Below, piece after piece: positions 26,056 through 35,019 of a stretch of DNA of 64,000 nucleotides. The notes under the pieces were generated by a model. That model was not told the origin of the DNA and did no database searches. It saw only the letters and a list, made by a program, of their open reading frames with translations. A program made the translations under genes and the position numbers. The DNA is taken from positions 682,001 through 746,000 of the forward strand of contig NZ_CP101283.1 in the NCBI RefSeq assembly GCF_024298925.1, read 5' to 3'. The first letter of the stretch is position 1. Each line of letters begins with the position of its first letter. This DNA is from Phenylobacterium sp. LH3H17 (lineage in GTDB: Bacteria > Pseudomonadota > Alphaproteobacteria > Caulobacterales > Caulobacteraceae).

Positions 26056-27725
26056 GGACTCACAGATGGGATGGGGGCGTAGAGCCGTAAAGACGTCTCG
26101 TCGCCGTTTGAATAGTCCAGGCCGTCGATCCTGGCGATTTCCCGGGCCCTGACCCGGCTGGCCTTCATGGCGGCCTCGAAGGCGGCCTGCTCGCGGCCCT
26201 CGATCACCGCCGGGCGTTGCTCGGCCAGGGCCTCGACCGCCTGATCGACCCCGCCCAGGTCAGTGGGTGTGCCCAGGGCGAAGACCAGGCTGGGCTCGGC
26301 GTAGCCGGCCACGGCCACCGGCGCCGGTGCGATGCCCTGGCGCGGCAGCAGGCGGGCCTCGGACAGGGCCTGTTCCGTGCGCGCCGACAGCCAGAGCGGC
26401 GCCAACCGCGGCGCGAAGAGCGCGGCGAAGGCGCCGTGCCCGAGGATCGTAAGCACGCTGGCCGCGGCGATGGCCTTGCCCGCCCAACCGCGCCACAGAA
26501 GCCAGGCGCCGCAGACCCCGGCCGCGACCAGCAGCAGGGCGGTGAGCACGGCGGCTGGCCAGTCGGTGGGATCGCCATAGAGGGTGGTCAGGTAGACGAC
26601 GCCGATCGCCAGCACCCCGCCCGCCAGCACCGAGAGCGCGATCCCCGCCCATCGAACTACGGTCCCGAGCGGGGCGCGCAATACCGCCGCGGCCATCAGC
26701 CAGGCCAGGGCGCCATAGGTCGGCAGGGTGTAGTGCACCAGCTTGGTGGGGGTGGCCTCGAACACGATCCAGGCCGGGACCAGCCAGCACAGGGCGAACT
26801 TGACGCCGGGCTCGTGGCGCTGGCGCCAGCCGAGCGCCAGGGCCGCGGGCAGCAGCAGCGCGCCCGGGAAGATCAGCAAAGGGGTCAGCAGGGTGTGGTA
26901 GCCGGGCGGGGCGCCGTGGCTCTCCTGGCCGCCGACCAGCTTGGGCGCGAAATCGGCGCCGAAGGCGGTCGTCCAGAAGGTTCCGTCGGTGGCGACCGTC
27001 ACCGCCCCGGCCCAGGGCCCGACGACGGCGGCCAGGATGATCAGGCCCCAGATCCAGCCCAGGTCCTTCAGCCAGCGCCACCTGCGGTCCCAGAGGCTGA
27101 GCGACATGGCGGTTAGCACCACCACCATCAGCCCCACCGGTCCCTTGACCAGGATCGCGCCCGAAAGGCCAAGCCAGAACAGCAACCGGGTGACGCGGCC
27201 GGCCTTTCCGCCCTCGCGCCCGGCGGCGTAGATCCGCGCCAGGGCGGCCATGGCCAGGGTCGTGGTTCCCGCCAGCACCGCGTCGGTCTTGGCGATGAAG
27301 GCCTCGGTGGAGAGCAGGAAGGTCGAGCCCAGGATCGCCCCGGCCAGCAGGCCCGTCGGTCCGCCGAAGAAGACGCTCGCACCCCAGGCGCAAGCCGCGG
27401 CGGCCAGCATGGCGCCCAGCAGCGAGGGCAGGCGGTACGCCCAGATCTCGCGGGCCTCGGCCTCGGAGAAGGCCGCGACGCTGGCGGCCTGCAGCCAGTG
27501 GATGCCCACCGGCTTCTTGAACCGCGGCTCGTCCTGGAACCGGATGACGATGAACTCGCCGGTCTCCAGCATCTGGGCGGTGGCCTGGGCGAAGCGGCTT
27601 TCGTCGCGGTCGAGCGGCGGCATCGCGAAGACGCCGGGCAGGCCGGCCAGGAAGGCGATCAGGGCGGCGATGGCGGGACCCCGCCAGCCGCGACCGTACC
27701 TCTCAAGGACCGCTTCGAGACTCAT
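26052..27725 (-). CDS. GT39/GT83-type dolichyl/undecaprenyl-phosphate sugar glycosyltransferase (ArnT-like)
   Basis: A 557-residue integral membrane protein with about 11-12 hydrophobic segments. The first periplasmic loop carries the ArnT/PMT signature PPLDRDESRFAQATAQMLETG, with DE acting as catalytic acidic residues, and then FKKPVGIHWLQA. Such enzymes move a sugar from a polyprenyl-phosphate carrier to lipid A or protein on the periplasmic face. The divergent GT2 gene at 27781 probably makes the lipid-linked sugar donor. The ATG at 27725 begins the first membrane region; the open frame further upstream is antisense to that gene. Confidence 0.88.
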   Translation of the reverse strand: MSLEAVLERYGRGWRGPAIAALIAFLAGLPGVFAMPPLDRDESRFAQATAQMLETGEFIVIRFQDEPRFKKPVGIHWLQAASVAAFSEAEAREIWAYRLPSLLGAMLAAAACAWGASVFFGGPTGLLAGAILGSTFLLSTEAFIAKTDAVLAGTTTLAMAALARIYAAGREGGKAGRVTRLLFWLGLSGAILVKGPVGLMVVVLTAMSLSLWDRRWRWLKDLGWIWGLIILAAVVGPWAGAVTVATDGTFWTTAFGADFAPKLVGGQESHGAPPGYHTLLTPLLIFPGALLLPAALALGWRQRHEPGVKFALCWLVPAWIVFEATPTKLVHYTLPTYGALAWLMAAAVLRAPLGTVVRWAGIALSVLAGGVLAIGVVYLTTLYGDPTDWPAAVLTALLLVAAGVCGAWLLWRGWAGKAIAAASVLTILGHGAFAALFAPRLAPLWLSARTEQALSEARLLPRQGIAPAPVAVAGYAEPSLVFALGTPTDLGGVDQAVEALAEQRPAVIEGREQAAFEAAMKASRVRAREIARIDGLDYSNGDETSLRLYAPIPSVSP

Positions 27726-27780
27726 GGCCGCGTTGATAGCACGATCCTTTCGCACGCCGACTTTTCCGCTATGGAGAGAC

Positions 27781-28509
27781 ATGGCCGACATCAAGCCCGA
27801 CATTTCCGTGGTCGTCCCCGTCTTCGACGAGGAGGGCGCGGCCCCGGAACTCGCCCGCGAGATCGCCCGGGCCTTCGCCGGCCGAAGTTTCGAGATCGTC
27901 TTCGTCGACGATCGCAGCCGCGACGCAACCCGCGCGGCCCTGATGGCGCTGAAGCCCTCCATTCCGCAGCTGAGAGTGCTGACCCATGGGGCCAATTCCG
28001 GCCAGAGCCGGTCGATCCGCACCGGGATCCTGGCGGCGCGGGGCGACGTCATTGTCACCCTGGATGGCGATGGCCAGAACGATCCGGCCGACGGGCCGCA
28101 ACTCGTCGACGCCCTGCTGGCCGGCCCCGCCGACCTGGTCCTGGTGGGTGGCGAGCGCGTCAAGCGCCAGGACAGCCGGGCCAAGAAGCTCGCCTCGAAG
28201 TTCGGGAACGGCGTGCGCAAGTCGTTACTCAGGGACAGCGCCAACGACACCGGCTGTGGGCTGAAGGCCTTCCGCCGCGAGGCCTTCCTGAGGCTTCCCT
28301 ACTTCGACCACATCCACCGCTATCTGCCGGCCCTGATGATGCGCGAAGGCTACCGTGTGGCGTTCCGGCCGGTGAACCATCGACACCGGCAGACGGGGGT
28401 GTCGAAGTACACCAATCTCGGCCGGCTCTGGGCTTCGCTCTCCGACCTGCTGGGGGTCATGTGGCTGCAGTCGCGGGCGCGGCTGCCGGGAGCGGTCGAG
28501 GAGCTATAG
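27781..28509 (+). CDS. DPM1-like family 2 glycosyltransferase (polyprenyl-phosphate sugar synthase)
   Basis: A 242-residue soluble GT2 enzyme. ISVVVPVFDEEGAAPEL, FVDDRSRDATRAAL and VTLDGDGQNDPAD follow the dolichol-phosphate mannosyltransferase pattern, and HRYLPALMMREGYRV and RQTGVSKY lie in the acceptor part. It lacks the C-terminal membrane helices of ArnC, so it resembles short DPM1 enzymes. It is divergent from the ArnT-like transferase with 55 bp between them, which suggests they act in sequence. GGAGAG precedes the ATG. Confidence 0.9.
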   Translation: MADIKPDISVVVPVFDEEGAAPELAREIARAFAGRSFEIVFVDDRSRDATRAALMALKPSIPQLRVLTHGANSGQSRSIRTGILAARGDVIVTLDGDGQNDPADGPQLVDALLAGPADLVLVGGERVKRQDSRAKKLASKFGNGVRKSLLRDSANDTGCGLKAFRREAFLRLPYFDHIHRYLPALMMREGYRVAFRPVNHRHRQTGVSKYTNLGRLWASLSDLLGVMWLQSRARLPGAVEEL

Positions 28510-28579
28510 CAGCGCTAGCTTGCCGCGCGGGCCAAAACAGCGGAATTTCGGACCTGTCCCAATCGGGGAGGGGTCACCG

Positions 28580-29008
28580 ATGTTCGCCGCCTTGCCGCTG
28601 CTGGCCCTGCCGGTGCTCGCCTACAACCTGGTCGCCCTGACCCTGGCGGGCGGGTTCTCATCGGTGGAGGCCAATATCCGGATGGCCGAGCCGCTGTTCA
28701 ACATCGCCATGACCTCGACGGCGCAGTGGCCGGTGACCCTGGGCGACATCCTCATCGCCGCCGGCTTGATCGTGCTGTTCATCGAACTGCTGAAATCCAC
28801 CACCAGCCGGCGGACGGCCATCGTCAACCACGCCTTGTCGATGCTGCTGTTCGTGGCATGCCTGGTGGAGTTCCTGCTGGCCCCGGCCTTCGCGACCTCG
28901 ACCTTCTTCCTGCTGACCCTGATGGTGTTGCTGGACGTATTGGCCGGGTTCATCGTCACCATCGTCACGGCCCGCCGCGACGTCGGCTTCGGCGTCGATC
29001 CCGATTAG
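28580..29008 (+). CDS. Small integral membrane protein of unknown function
   Basis: A 142-residue protein with four predicted membrane helices (about residues 2-22, 52-72, 82-105 and 108-130) and short loops. No motif I recognise. A strong G-rich ribosome binding site (GGGGAGGGG) precedes the ATG. Its stop codon overlaps that of a possible antisense-strand mini-gene by the tetranucleotide TTAG. Confidence 0.75.
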   Translation: MFAALPLLALPVLAYNLVALTLAGGFSSVEANIRMAEPLFNIAMTSTAQWPVTLGDILIAAGLIVLFIELLKSTTSRRTAIVNHALSMLLFVACLVEFLLAPAFATSTFFLLTLMVLLDVLAGFIVTIVTARRDVGFGVDPD

Positions 29009-29100
29009 GTGAGCGCCGAGAAGATCAGGGTGACGACGGCGACGTCGAGGAAGCGGATGGCGAGCGCGATCATGAAACGTCCGGTCCAGGCGGGATTCAC
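29005..29100 (-). CDS. Possible 31-aa membrane microprotein
   Basis: From a GTG at 29100 the frame encodes a 31-residue peptide with a basic N-terminal part (NPAWTGRFM) and a continuous hydrophobic helix (IALAIRFLDVAVVTLIF) that could span the membrane. Its stop overlaps the convergent gene in the same way as three larger convergent pairs in this window. The ribosome binding site is poor, which keeps confidence low. Confidence 0.35.
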   Translation of the reverse strand: MNPAWTGRFMIALAIRFLDVAVVTLIFSALT

Positions 29101-29140
29101 CTGTGGTTAAGCAAGACCGGCGCCAGGACGGGCGCGCCTG

Positions 29141-29455
29141 ATGGCGCTGTTCTTCGACGTCGCCTGGTTCGAGGAAAAGCTGGCCGAACGCGGCCTGACG
29201 CGGCGGGTCATGGCCGCCGCCGCCGGGTTGAGCGAGGCCGACCTGGCGCTCGCCTTCAAGGACCAACGGGAACTTTCCGCCGAGGAGGTGGGCATTTTCG
29301 CCGACCTGCTGGGCGTGTCGGCCGCCGAGGTGGCGCATAGCGCCGGGGTCTCCACGCCTGTGCCCGGCCAGGACGAGGTGACCGGGCGGCTCGCGGCCCT
29401 GGAGCGGCGGGTCGCGAGCCTGGAGGCGGAACTGGCGCGGCTGAAGGGGCGGTGA
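29141..29455 (+). CDS. Small HTH-like DNA-binding protein with C-terminal coiled coil
   Basis: A 104-residue protein. Residues 10-62 look like an XRE-type helix-turn-helix in which AAAAGLSEADLALAFKD is the turn region and LSAEEVGIFADLLGVSAAEV the following helices. The last 25 residues (RLAALERRVASLEAELARLKG) form heptads of a coiled coil that would allow dimerisation. No target is evident. A dispersed repeat begins eight bases after the stop. Confidence 0.65.
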   Translation: MALFFDVAWFEEKLAERGLTRRVMAAAAGLSEADLALAFKDQRELSAEEVGIFADLLGVSAAEVAHSAGVSTPVPGQDEVTGRLAALERRVASLEAELARLKGR

Positions 29456-29462
29456 CAATCTA

Positions 29463-29608
29463 GATGCTCCCCCTTTGGGGGAGCTGTCAGCGAAGCTGAT
29501 TGTGGGGGACTTTGACTCGCTTTTGGGGGCTTCAACCCCCTCCGTCACGTCGCCGAAGAGGGCGACGCGCCACCTCCCCCAAATCGCGCTCCGCGCTGGG
29601 GGAGGATC
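29463..29608 (+). repeat. Dispersed two-block repeat, copy 1 (block A 29463-29517, block B 29529-29608)
   Basis: Block A (55 bp) begins with a CCCCCTTTGGGGG hairpin and continues with an imperfect repeat around GTCAGCGAAGCTGA. Block B (80 bp) contains ACGTCGCCGAAGAGGGCGACG and a CCTCCCCCAAATCG...CTGGGGGAGG inverted repeat. Both blocks recur nearly identical at 54466-54617, each inverted but in the same left-to-right order, so relative to strand the order is permuted. It lies in the 160-bp gap after the HTH gene and is non-coding. Confidence 0.8.
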
Positions 29609-29615
29609 TAGGGTC

Positions 29616-29945
29616 TCAGATCTCGGTCTTGGTCACGCCGCCCTTGCGGGCGCGGCGGTCGGCGGGGCCGGACCACTCGGTCTTGGTGTAGACGCTGCGG
29701 GCCGCCCCCAGGGTCTCGGGGCCGCCGCGCAGGCCTCGCCTCTGGCCGTCCTGGCCGAGCAGGTGGGCGTTGAACGCCGCGGCGCCCTCGGCGGAGCCGC
29801 CGGGCGGCGGGGTCGGGGCCGGATCATAGATCGCCGGCACGCTGCGGTCCTCGACCTCCGGAGTGTCCTCGCGGTCGGCCGTATGCGGCCGCTGGGCGCG
29901 GCGCACCAGGTTGGATCGGCGGATGGGATCGATGGGCGAACTCAT
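29616..29945 (-). CDS. Hypothetical protein, low-complexity, 109 aa
   Basis: The N-terminal 25 residues (MSSPIDPIRRSNLVRRAQRP) are basic and look conserved in style among Caulobacterales proteins. The rest is Pro/Gly/Ala-rich, with a PAPTPPPGG linker and a basic C-terminus. No signal peptide, no membrane helix and no recognised domain. It is probably a small cytoplasmic protein of unknown role. The ATG at 29945 is preferred to the in-frame codon at 29969. Confidence 0.55.
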   Translation of the reverse strand: MSSPIDPIRRSNLVRRAQRPHTADREDTPEVEDRSVPAIYDPAPTPPPGGSAEGAAAFNAHLLGQDGQRRGLRGGPETLGAARSVYTKTEWSGPADRRARKGGVTKTEI

Positions 29946-29977
29946 GACGGCCTGAAGTCTAGGGCCCACGGGTTAAG

Positions 29978-30583
29978 CTAGCGTTTGGCGAGCTTCTCGA
30001 TCTGGGCCTGCATCTCTTCCATCTGTTTCTTCAACACGTTCAACGTCTCGTCGGACGCCGCGGGCGGGGCGTCCGGCTTGGTCGCGGGCGCGGCTTCGTC
30101 GCCGCGGGCGGCGTAGGAGAACGGCGAGAACATCTTCATCGCCCGGTCGAACATGGCCAGGTTCTGACGGATGGTTTCGTCATAGGCCCCCATGCCGGTG
30201 CCGATCGGCAGGGCCGAGAACTGGGTGCGCAGGCGCTCCTGCTGTTCGGCGAAGGTGGCCAGGGACAGCTCCAGATAGCTGGGCAGGAAGGCCTGCATGG
30301 AGTTGCCGTAGAAGCCGATCAGCTGGCGCAGGAACTGGATCGGCAGCAGGTTCTGCCCGTCGCGTCCCTCTTCCTCGAAGATGATCTGGGTCAGGACTGT
30401 CCGGGTGATCTCCTCGCCGGTCTTGGCGTCATAGACCACGAAGTCGACGCCCTGCTTCACCATCTCCGAGAGGTGGTCCAGCGTGACGTACGAGGATGAG
30501 GCGGTATTGTAGAGCCGCCGGTTCGCGTATTTCTTGATGACGACACGAGTGTCGTCGGCCTTCCCGTGTTGGGTGTCGACCAT
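29978..30583 (-). CDS. phaR: Polyhydroxyalkanoate synthesis repressor PhaR
   Basis: A 201-residue regulator that binds DNA and PHA granules. The N-terminal PHA/PHB DNA-binding domain is clear: VVIKKYANRRLYNTASSSYVTLDHL, followed by VYDAKTGEEITRTVLTQIIFEEE. The second, accumulation-regulator segment near LPIQFLRQLIGFYGNSMQAFLPSYLE probably contacts the granule. The tail ends in a coiled coil. It is divergent from phaA-phaB, as expected for their repressor. AAAGGG lies six bases before the ATG at 30583. Confidence 0.95.
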   Translation of the reverse strand: MVDTQHGKADDTRVVIKKYANRRLYNTASSSYVTLDHLSEMVKQGVDFVVYDAKTGEEITRTVLTQIIFEEEGRDGQNLLPIQFLRQLIGFYGNSMQAFLPSYLELSLATFAEQQERLRTQFSALPIGTGMGAYDETIRQNLAMFDRAMKMFSPFSYAARGDEAAPATKPDAPPAASDETLNVLKKQMEEMQAQIEKLAKR

Positions 30584-30630
30584 ATCAAACCCTTTGCCGG
30601 GCTCCCTCCCCACGAGGCGCGCCGCACTCT

Positions 30631-30639
30631 TGCAATGCA
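30631..30639. promoter_or_regulatory. Candidate PhaR operator half-sites
   Basis: TGCAATGCA lies in the phaR-phaA divergent region, 48 bp from the phaR start codon. PhaR proteins are known to recognise TGC-rich, TGCA-containing sites, so this is a reasonable but weak candidate for autoregulation. Confidence 0.3.
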
Positions 30640-30761
30640 GTATCGCGGATGCGAGGGCGTTGGGAAAGCGGACGCTCCAATCAGGCGAGCGATTTCACCC
30701 CCTTGCCCATCATCGGGCGTTTACCGATAGATAGAACGCTTATCCCAGAAGGAGCCTCGCC

Positions 30762-31937
30762 ATGACCGATGTCGTTATCGTCTCGGCCGCCCGCACACCG
30801 GTCGGATCGTTCAATGGGGCGCTTTCCAGCCTGCCCGCCCATGAACTGGGCAAGGTGGCCATCCTCGCCGCGCTGGAGCGCGCGGGCGTCGCGGCGGCCG
30901 ATGTGGACGAGGTCATCATGGGCCAGGTGCTGCAGGCGGGCACGGGACAGGGCCCCGCCCGCCAGGCCGCGGTCAATGCCGGCATCCCGGTGGAAAGCCC
31001 AGCCTGGAGCCTGAACCAGCTCTGCGGCTCGGGCCTGCGGGCCGTGGCGCTCGGCGCCCAGCAGATCGCCGACGGTTCGGTGGGGATCGTCATCGCCGGC
31101 GGCCAGGAGAGCATGAGCCAGGCTCCGCACGCCGCCCACCTGCGCAACGGGACCAAGATGGGCGACATGTCGTTCACCGACACCATGACCAAGGACGGCC
31201 TGATCGACGCCTTCCACGGCTATCACATGGGCCAGACCGCCGAGAACATCGCCGCCCGCTGGCAGATCACCCGCGCCGACCAGGACGAGTTCGCCGTGGC
31301 GAGCCAGAACAAGGCCGAGGCCGCCCAGAAGGCCGGCAAGTTCACCGGCGAAATCGCGCCCGTCACCATCAAGGGCCGCAAGGGCGACACCGTGGTCGAT
31401 CAGGACGAATACATCCGCCACGGCGCGACGCTGGAGAGCGTCTCGGGCCTGCGCCCTGCCTTCAACAAGGAAGGCTCGGTCACCGCCGCCAACGCCTCGG
31501 GCCTCAATGACGGGGCCGCGGCCCTGGTGCTGATGAGTGCGGACGAGGCCAAGAAGCGCGGCCTGAAGCCGCTGGCCCGCATCGCCTCCTGGGCCTCGGC
31601 CGGGGTGGACCCGGAGATCATGGGCACCGGCCCCATCCCCGCCAGCCGCAAGGCGCTGGAGAAGGCGGGGTGGGCGGTCAGCGACCTGGACCTCATCGAG
31701 TCCAACGAGGCCTTCGCCGCCCAGTCGATCTGCGTGGTGCGCGACCTGGGCCTCGACCCCGCGAAAGTGAATGTGAACGGCGGCGCCATCGCCATCGGCC
31801 ATCCCATCGGCGCCTCGGGCGCGCGGATCCTGACCACGCTCGTCCACGAGATGAGGCGTTCGGGAGCTAAGAAGGGCTTGGCCACGTTGTGTGTCGGCGG
31901 GGGCATGGGCGTGGCCATGTGCGTCGAAGCGGTTTGA
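30762..31937 (+). CDS. phaA: Acetyl-CoA C-acetyltransferase (beta-ketothiolase)
   Basis: A 391-residue biosynthetic thiolase joining two acetyl-CoA into acetoacetyl-CoA. The nucleophilic Cys is in [12 protein letters not shown], the catalytic His in [17 protein letters not shown] and the second Cys in [15 protein letters not shown]. Length and motifs are complete. It is followed by phaB, and divergent phaR identifies the pathway as polyhydroxybutyrate synthesis. A small hairpin separates it from phaB. Confidence 0.97.
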   Translation: MTDVVIVSAARTPVGSFNGALSSLPAHELGKVAILAALERAGVAAADVDEVIMGQVLQAGTGQGPARQAAVNAGIPVESPAWSLNQLCGSGLRAVALGAQQIADGSVGIVIAGGQESMSQAPHAAHLRNGTKMGDMSFTDTMTKDGLIDAFHGYHMGQTAENIAARWQITRADQDEFAVASQNKAEAAQKAGKFTGEIAPVTIKGRKGDTVVDQDEYIRHGATLESVSGLRPAFNKEGSVTAANASGLNDGAAALVLMSADEAKKRGLKPLARIASWASAGVDPEIMGTGPIPASRKALEKAGWAVSDLDLIESNEAFAAQSICVVRDLGLDPAKVNVNGGAIAIGHPIGASGARILTTLVHEMRRSGAKKGLATLCVGGGMGVAMCVEAV

Positions 31938-31942
31938 CTTGA

Positions 31943-31968
31943 GCGCCGGATCAACCGGCGTCGTTTTT
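31943..31968 (+). terminator. Weak terminator/attenuator between phaA and phaB
   Basis: CGCCGG (31944-31949) pairs with CCGGCG (31955-31960) around a 5-nt loop, extended by a possible G-U pair, and TCGTTTTT follows. It is a short stem, so probably only partial termination, lowering phaB relative to phaA, or the hairpin protects the upstream mRNA. Confidence 0.45.
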
Positions 31969-31985
31969 GAAAGCGGGAGGCGACT

Positions 31986-32711
31986 ATGGCCAGAGTGGCG
32001 TTCGTCACGGGCGGAACACGCGGTATCGGCAGGGCGATCTGCGAACGGCTCAAGGCCGATGGCATGAAGGTCGCCGCCGGTTATTCCGGCAATGAGGAGG
32101 CGGCGGCCGCCTGCGCCAAGGAACTCGGCGTCATGGTCGTGAAGGGCAATGTCGGGGTGTTCGAGGACTGCAAACGCGCGGTCGACGACGTCACCGCCGA
32201 GCTCGGACCCATCGACATCCTGGTCAACAACGCCGGAATCACCCGCGACGGGGTGTTCCACAAGATGTCGCCGGACCAGTGGTCGGACGTGGTCCGGGTC
32301 AACATGGACTCGGTCTTCAACATGACCCGCCAGGTGATCGAGGGGATGCGCGAGCGGTCCTGGGGCCGGATCATCAACATCTCGTCGATCAACGGCCAGA
32401 AGGGCCAGATGGGCCAGACCAACTACTCCGCCGCCAAGGCCGGGGTGATCGGCTTCACCAAGGCGCTCGCCCTGGAGAACGCCCGCAAGGGCGTCACCGT
32501 GAACTGCATCGCGCCCGGCTATATCGACACCGAAATGGTGCAGGCGGTGCCGGAAAACGTGCTGGCCAGCATCATCGCCCAGATCCCGGTGGGACGCCTG
32601 GGCAAGGGTGAGGAAATCGCCGACATGGTGGCTTTTCTGGCCGGCGAGCACGCCGGCTATGTGACGGGTTCGACCCTCTCGCTCAACGGCGGCCAGTACA
32701 TGGCGGGCTAA
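31986..32711 (+). CDS. phaB: Acetoacetyl-CoA reductase
   Basis: A 241-residue short-chain dehydrogenase reducing acetoacetyl-CoA to (R)-3-hydroxybutyryl-CoA with NADPH. The cofactor loop TGGTRGIGRAI is near residues 8-18, LVNNAGITRDGVFHKM follows, the catalytic Ser is in NISSINGQKGQMGQTNYSAAK with the Tyr and Lys in YSAAK, and the C-terminus ends GGQYMAG as in known PhaB. AGCGGGAGG precedes the ATG. The PHA synthase phaC is not in this window. Confidence 0.96.
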   Translation: MARVAFVTGGTRGIGRAICERLKADGMKVAAGYSGNEEAAAACAKELGVMVVKGNVGVFEDCKRAVDDVTAELGPIDILVNNAGITRDGVFHKMSPDQWSDVVRVNMDSVFNMTRQVIEGMRERSWGRIINISSINGQKGQMGQTNYSAAKAGVIGFTKALALENARKGVTVNCIAPGYIDTEMVQAVPENVLASIIAQIPVGRLGKGEEIADMVAFLAGEHAGYVTGSTLSLNGGQYMAG

Positions 32712-32767
32712 AGCTTGGCGGTCCTAGTCCAAAAAGAGCCGCAGTCGCGGAGCATCTGCTTCCCGTG

Positions 32768-33538
32768 ATGGCGAGCGAAAGACCGGCGCATGCGTACCTG
32801 CCCTTTTTCGTCGCGGCGCTCGCCGCGGCGGGAAGTCTCGCATGCGCCTCGCCCGCCCTGGCAGGCCCCGAGGTTCTGCGTGAGGGTCTCTTCGGTGATC
32901 GCCCGTCGCCTGGCCGCCGCTCGATTCCGCCTGTGGCGCGGTATGTCAGCCAGGACGGCGACGGCTTCGTCCTGGACCGCAGCCAGCCCCGCGCCTACCT
33001 GAAGTTCGACGACAGTCCCGAGGTCTGGGCCCTGCACCCCCAGCCGGCCCCGCGCGGCGACGTCATCTACAAGAACGACCTGGGTGAGCCGATGCTGCGG
33101 GCCACCCGCCTGGGCGGCCTCACCATCTTCACGCCGGAACGGCCCGGCGGTTCGCCAGCGGCCCTGTCGGGCGGCGGTCCGACCCTGCGGCTGCCGGCGA
33201 TGGGCCCGCAAGCCCTGCTGGAGCGTCTTGCCCAGGCCAGCGCCAAGGCCACCCGCGCCGCGCGGCGCCTGATCCCCTTCGAGGCCGACGCCTCGCCGGC
33301 CTCCTCGGCGGTTGTGGCCGACGCCGCCATGGTGGCCGCCGAGGCCGTGGTTCGCATCTCGCGCCGCCCCGACGGCAAAGGCCTGCTGGCCAGGCTCAAG
33401 AAGGTGAAGCTGGTGGAAGGCCGCAAGCCGTCGGCCGTGCTGCACGGCAACGAGATGCGCATCACTGTCTCGGCCGCCGACGGCCTCGCCGGCCGTCCTT
33501 CGTCGGACAAGATCATGCTGGCGGCCGGCTCGCGGTAG
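32768..33538 (+). CDS. Exported DUF4908-like hypothetical protein
   Basis: A 256-residue protein with a signal peptide (about residues 1-33, ending ASPALAG). It has a first domain of short beta strands (ARYVSQDGDGFVLDRSQPRAYLKFDDSPEVWAL, in part) and an Ala-rich helical middle. The length and pattern resemble DUF4908 proteins known from Caulobacterales, but this is from memory of the family. It would act in the periplasm; its role is unknown. A GTG one codon upstream is an alternative start. Confidence 0.6.
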   Translation: MASERPAHAYLPFFVAALAAAGSLACASPALAGPEVLREGLFGDRPSPGRRSIPPVARYVSQDGDGFVLDRSQPRAYLKFDDSPEVWALHPQPAPRGDVIYKNDLGEPMLRATRLGGLTIFTPERPGGSPAALSGGGPTLRLPAMGPQALLERLAQASAKATRAARRLIPFEADASPASSAVVADAAMVAAEAVVRISRRPDGKGLLARLKKVKLVEGRKPSAVLHGNEMRITVSAADGLAGRPSSDKIMLAAGSR

Positions 33539-33653
33539 CCGCGCCATCGCTGATCACATTTCGTGTTACGTCGGCGTTCGCAGCGCCTAAGATCGGGCAG
33601 GATTGGGCGACGGGAGCGTGTCAGCGTTGGGCAAGGCCGAGACGTCGCCCCCC

Positions 33654-35012
33654 ATGGCCGATCCGCCGTTCCGGGCGCTCGCTGACACAATGTCGCTCGG
33701 CATGGCGTTCCAGATGCTGGTGGCGCCCGGTGGCGCCACGCGACGCTTCATCTTCGTGTCCGAGAGCTGTCAGGCCCTGAATGGGGTGAGCGCGGCCGAG
33801 GCCCTGGCCGATCCCAACGCGCTCTATCGGCTGATCACGCCGGAGTCGCGCGAACGCATGACCCTGGCGGAAACCCAGGCCTCGGCGCGGGGCGGCACCT
33901 TCGACGTCGAGTTGACCTTCAAGCTGCCGAACGGGGAGGTTCGCTGGAACCGTATCGCCGCGACCCGCCGCATCGTTCCGTGGCCGGACGGTTCGGTCCT
34001 CTGGGACGGTATCCAGATCGACATCACCGAGCGGAAGCGCGCGGAGTTGGAGCTGGAGCAGCAACGCAACCACCTGGCCCTGGCCGTGGAGGCGACCGGT
34101 CTGGGCTTCTGGCGGTGGGAGGCCGGCAGCGAGCAACTGCTCTGGTCGGACCGCAACCGGGCCCTCTTCGGCCTGCCGCCCGACGCGCCGAACGACGTTG
34201 CAGGCTATATGGAGGCCGTGCATCCCGACGACCGGGAACAGATCCGCCAGGCCTATCGCGGAGCGCGCGACCGGCCGGAAGGCGGGGATTTCTCGATGGA
34301 GTACCGAGCGGTGGCGCCGGACGGCCGGATCCGATGGATCCTGGCCCACGCCCGGGTCGCGCCGAGGCCGGATGGCTCGGCGCTGGTGGTCGGCACGTCT
34401 CTGGATGTCACCGAACGCCGCGCCGCCGAGGAACGCCAGGCCCTGTTGACGCGAGAGATGGCCCACCGCGCGAAGAACGGCCTGGCCATCGTCATGGCCA
34501 TCGCCAGCCAGACGGCCCGCAACGCGACCTCCGTCGAGCAATACGCGGACCTGCTGAACGCCCGCCTATCGGCCATGGCCCAGTCCCAGGACCTGATCAC
34601 CGAGAGCGGCGGCGGGCCGCTGCGCTTCGCAGACCTGCTGCGCAAGGTCCTGGCCCCTTTCGGCCTGGCGCGTTTCGACCTCGCCCCCGACCTGGACGCC
34701 GTGGTGATCAGCGCCGAGGTGGGGGCCGGCGCGGCCTTGCTGGTCCATGAGATGGCCACCAACGCGGTGAAGTATGGGGCCCTCAGCGTCGAGGCCGGCC
34801 GAGTGAGCGTGCGCCGGTCGGCTCTCGAGGGCGGCGTGGCCCGGATCGAATGGCGCGAGGCCGGCGGGCCGGCGCCGGGGGTTTCCAGCAAGCCCGGCTT
34901 CGGCACGCGGCTGATGCAGGCGGCCCTGCGCAACCAGGGCGGCAAGGTGGAGCCGCGCTACGCACCCGAGGGCTTCCAGGCCCTGCTGGAATTCCCCACC
35001 GTCGCCGGATGA
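33654..35012 (+). CDS. HWE-family sensor histidine kinase with two PAS domains
   Basis: A soluble histidine kinase of about 452 residues. Two PAS domains lie at about residues 5-125 and 130-260, with PAC-like ends reading ITERKRAELELE and VTERRAAEE. The kinase core has the HWE phosphoacceptor box MAHRAKNGLAIVMAIASQ, the N-box HEMATNAVKYGALS and the IEWREAGG motif with the diagnostic W-x-E. In alphaproteobacteria such kinases often feed general stress or light responses. No response regulator gene is adjacent. The start is uncertain: TTG 33603, GTG 33618 and TTG 33627 are in-frame alternatives, and ATG 33654 is taken because it leads straight into the PAS fold. Confidence 0.88.
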   Translation: MADPPFRALADTMSLGMAFQMLVAPGGATRRFIFVSESCQALNGVSAAEALADPNALYRLITPESRERMTLAETQASARGGTFDVELTFKLPNGEVRWNRIAATRRIVPWPDGSVLWDGIQIDITERKRAELELEQQRNHLALAVEATGLGFWRWEAGSEQLLWSDRNRALFGLPPDAPNDVAGYMEAVHPDDREQIRQAYRGARDRPEGGDFSMEYRAVAPDGRIRWILAHARVAPRPDGSALVVGTSLDVTERRAAEERQALLTREMAHRAKNGLAIVMAIASQTARNATSVEQYADLLNARLSAMAQSQDLITESGGGPLRFADLLRKVLAPFGLARFDLAPDLDAVVISAEVGAGAALLVHEMATNAVKYGALSVEAGRVSVRRSALEGGVARIEWREAGGPAPGVSSKPGFGTRLMQAALRNQGGKVEPRYAPEGFQALLEFPTVAG

Positions 35013-35019
35013 CCCGGCG

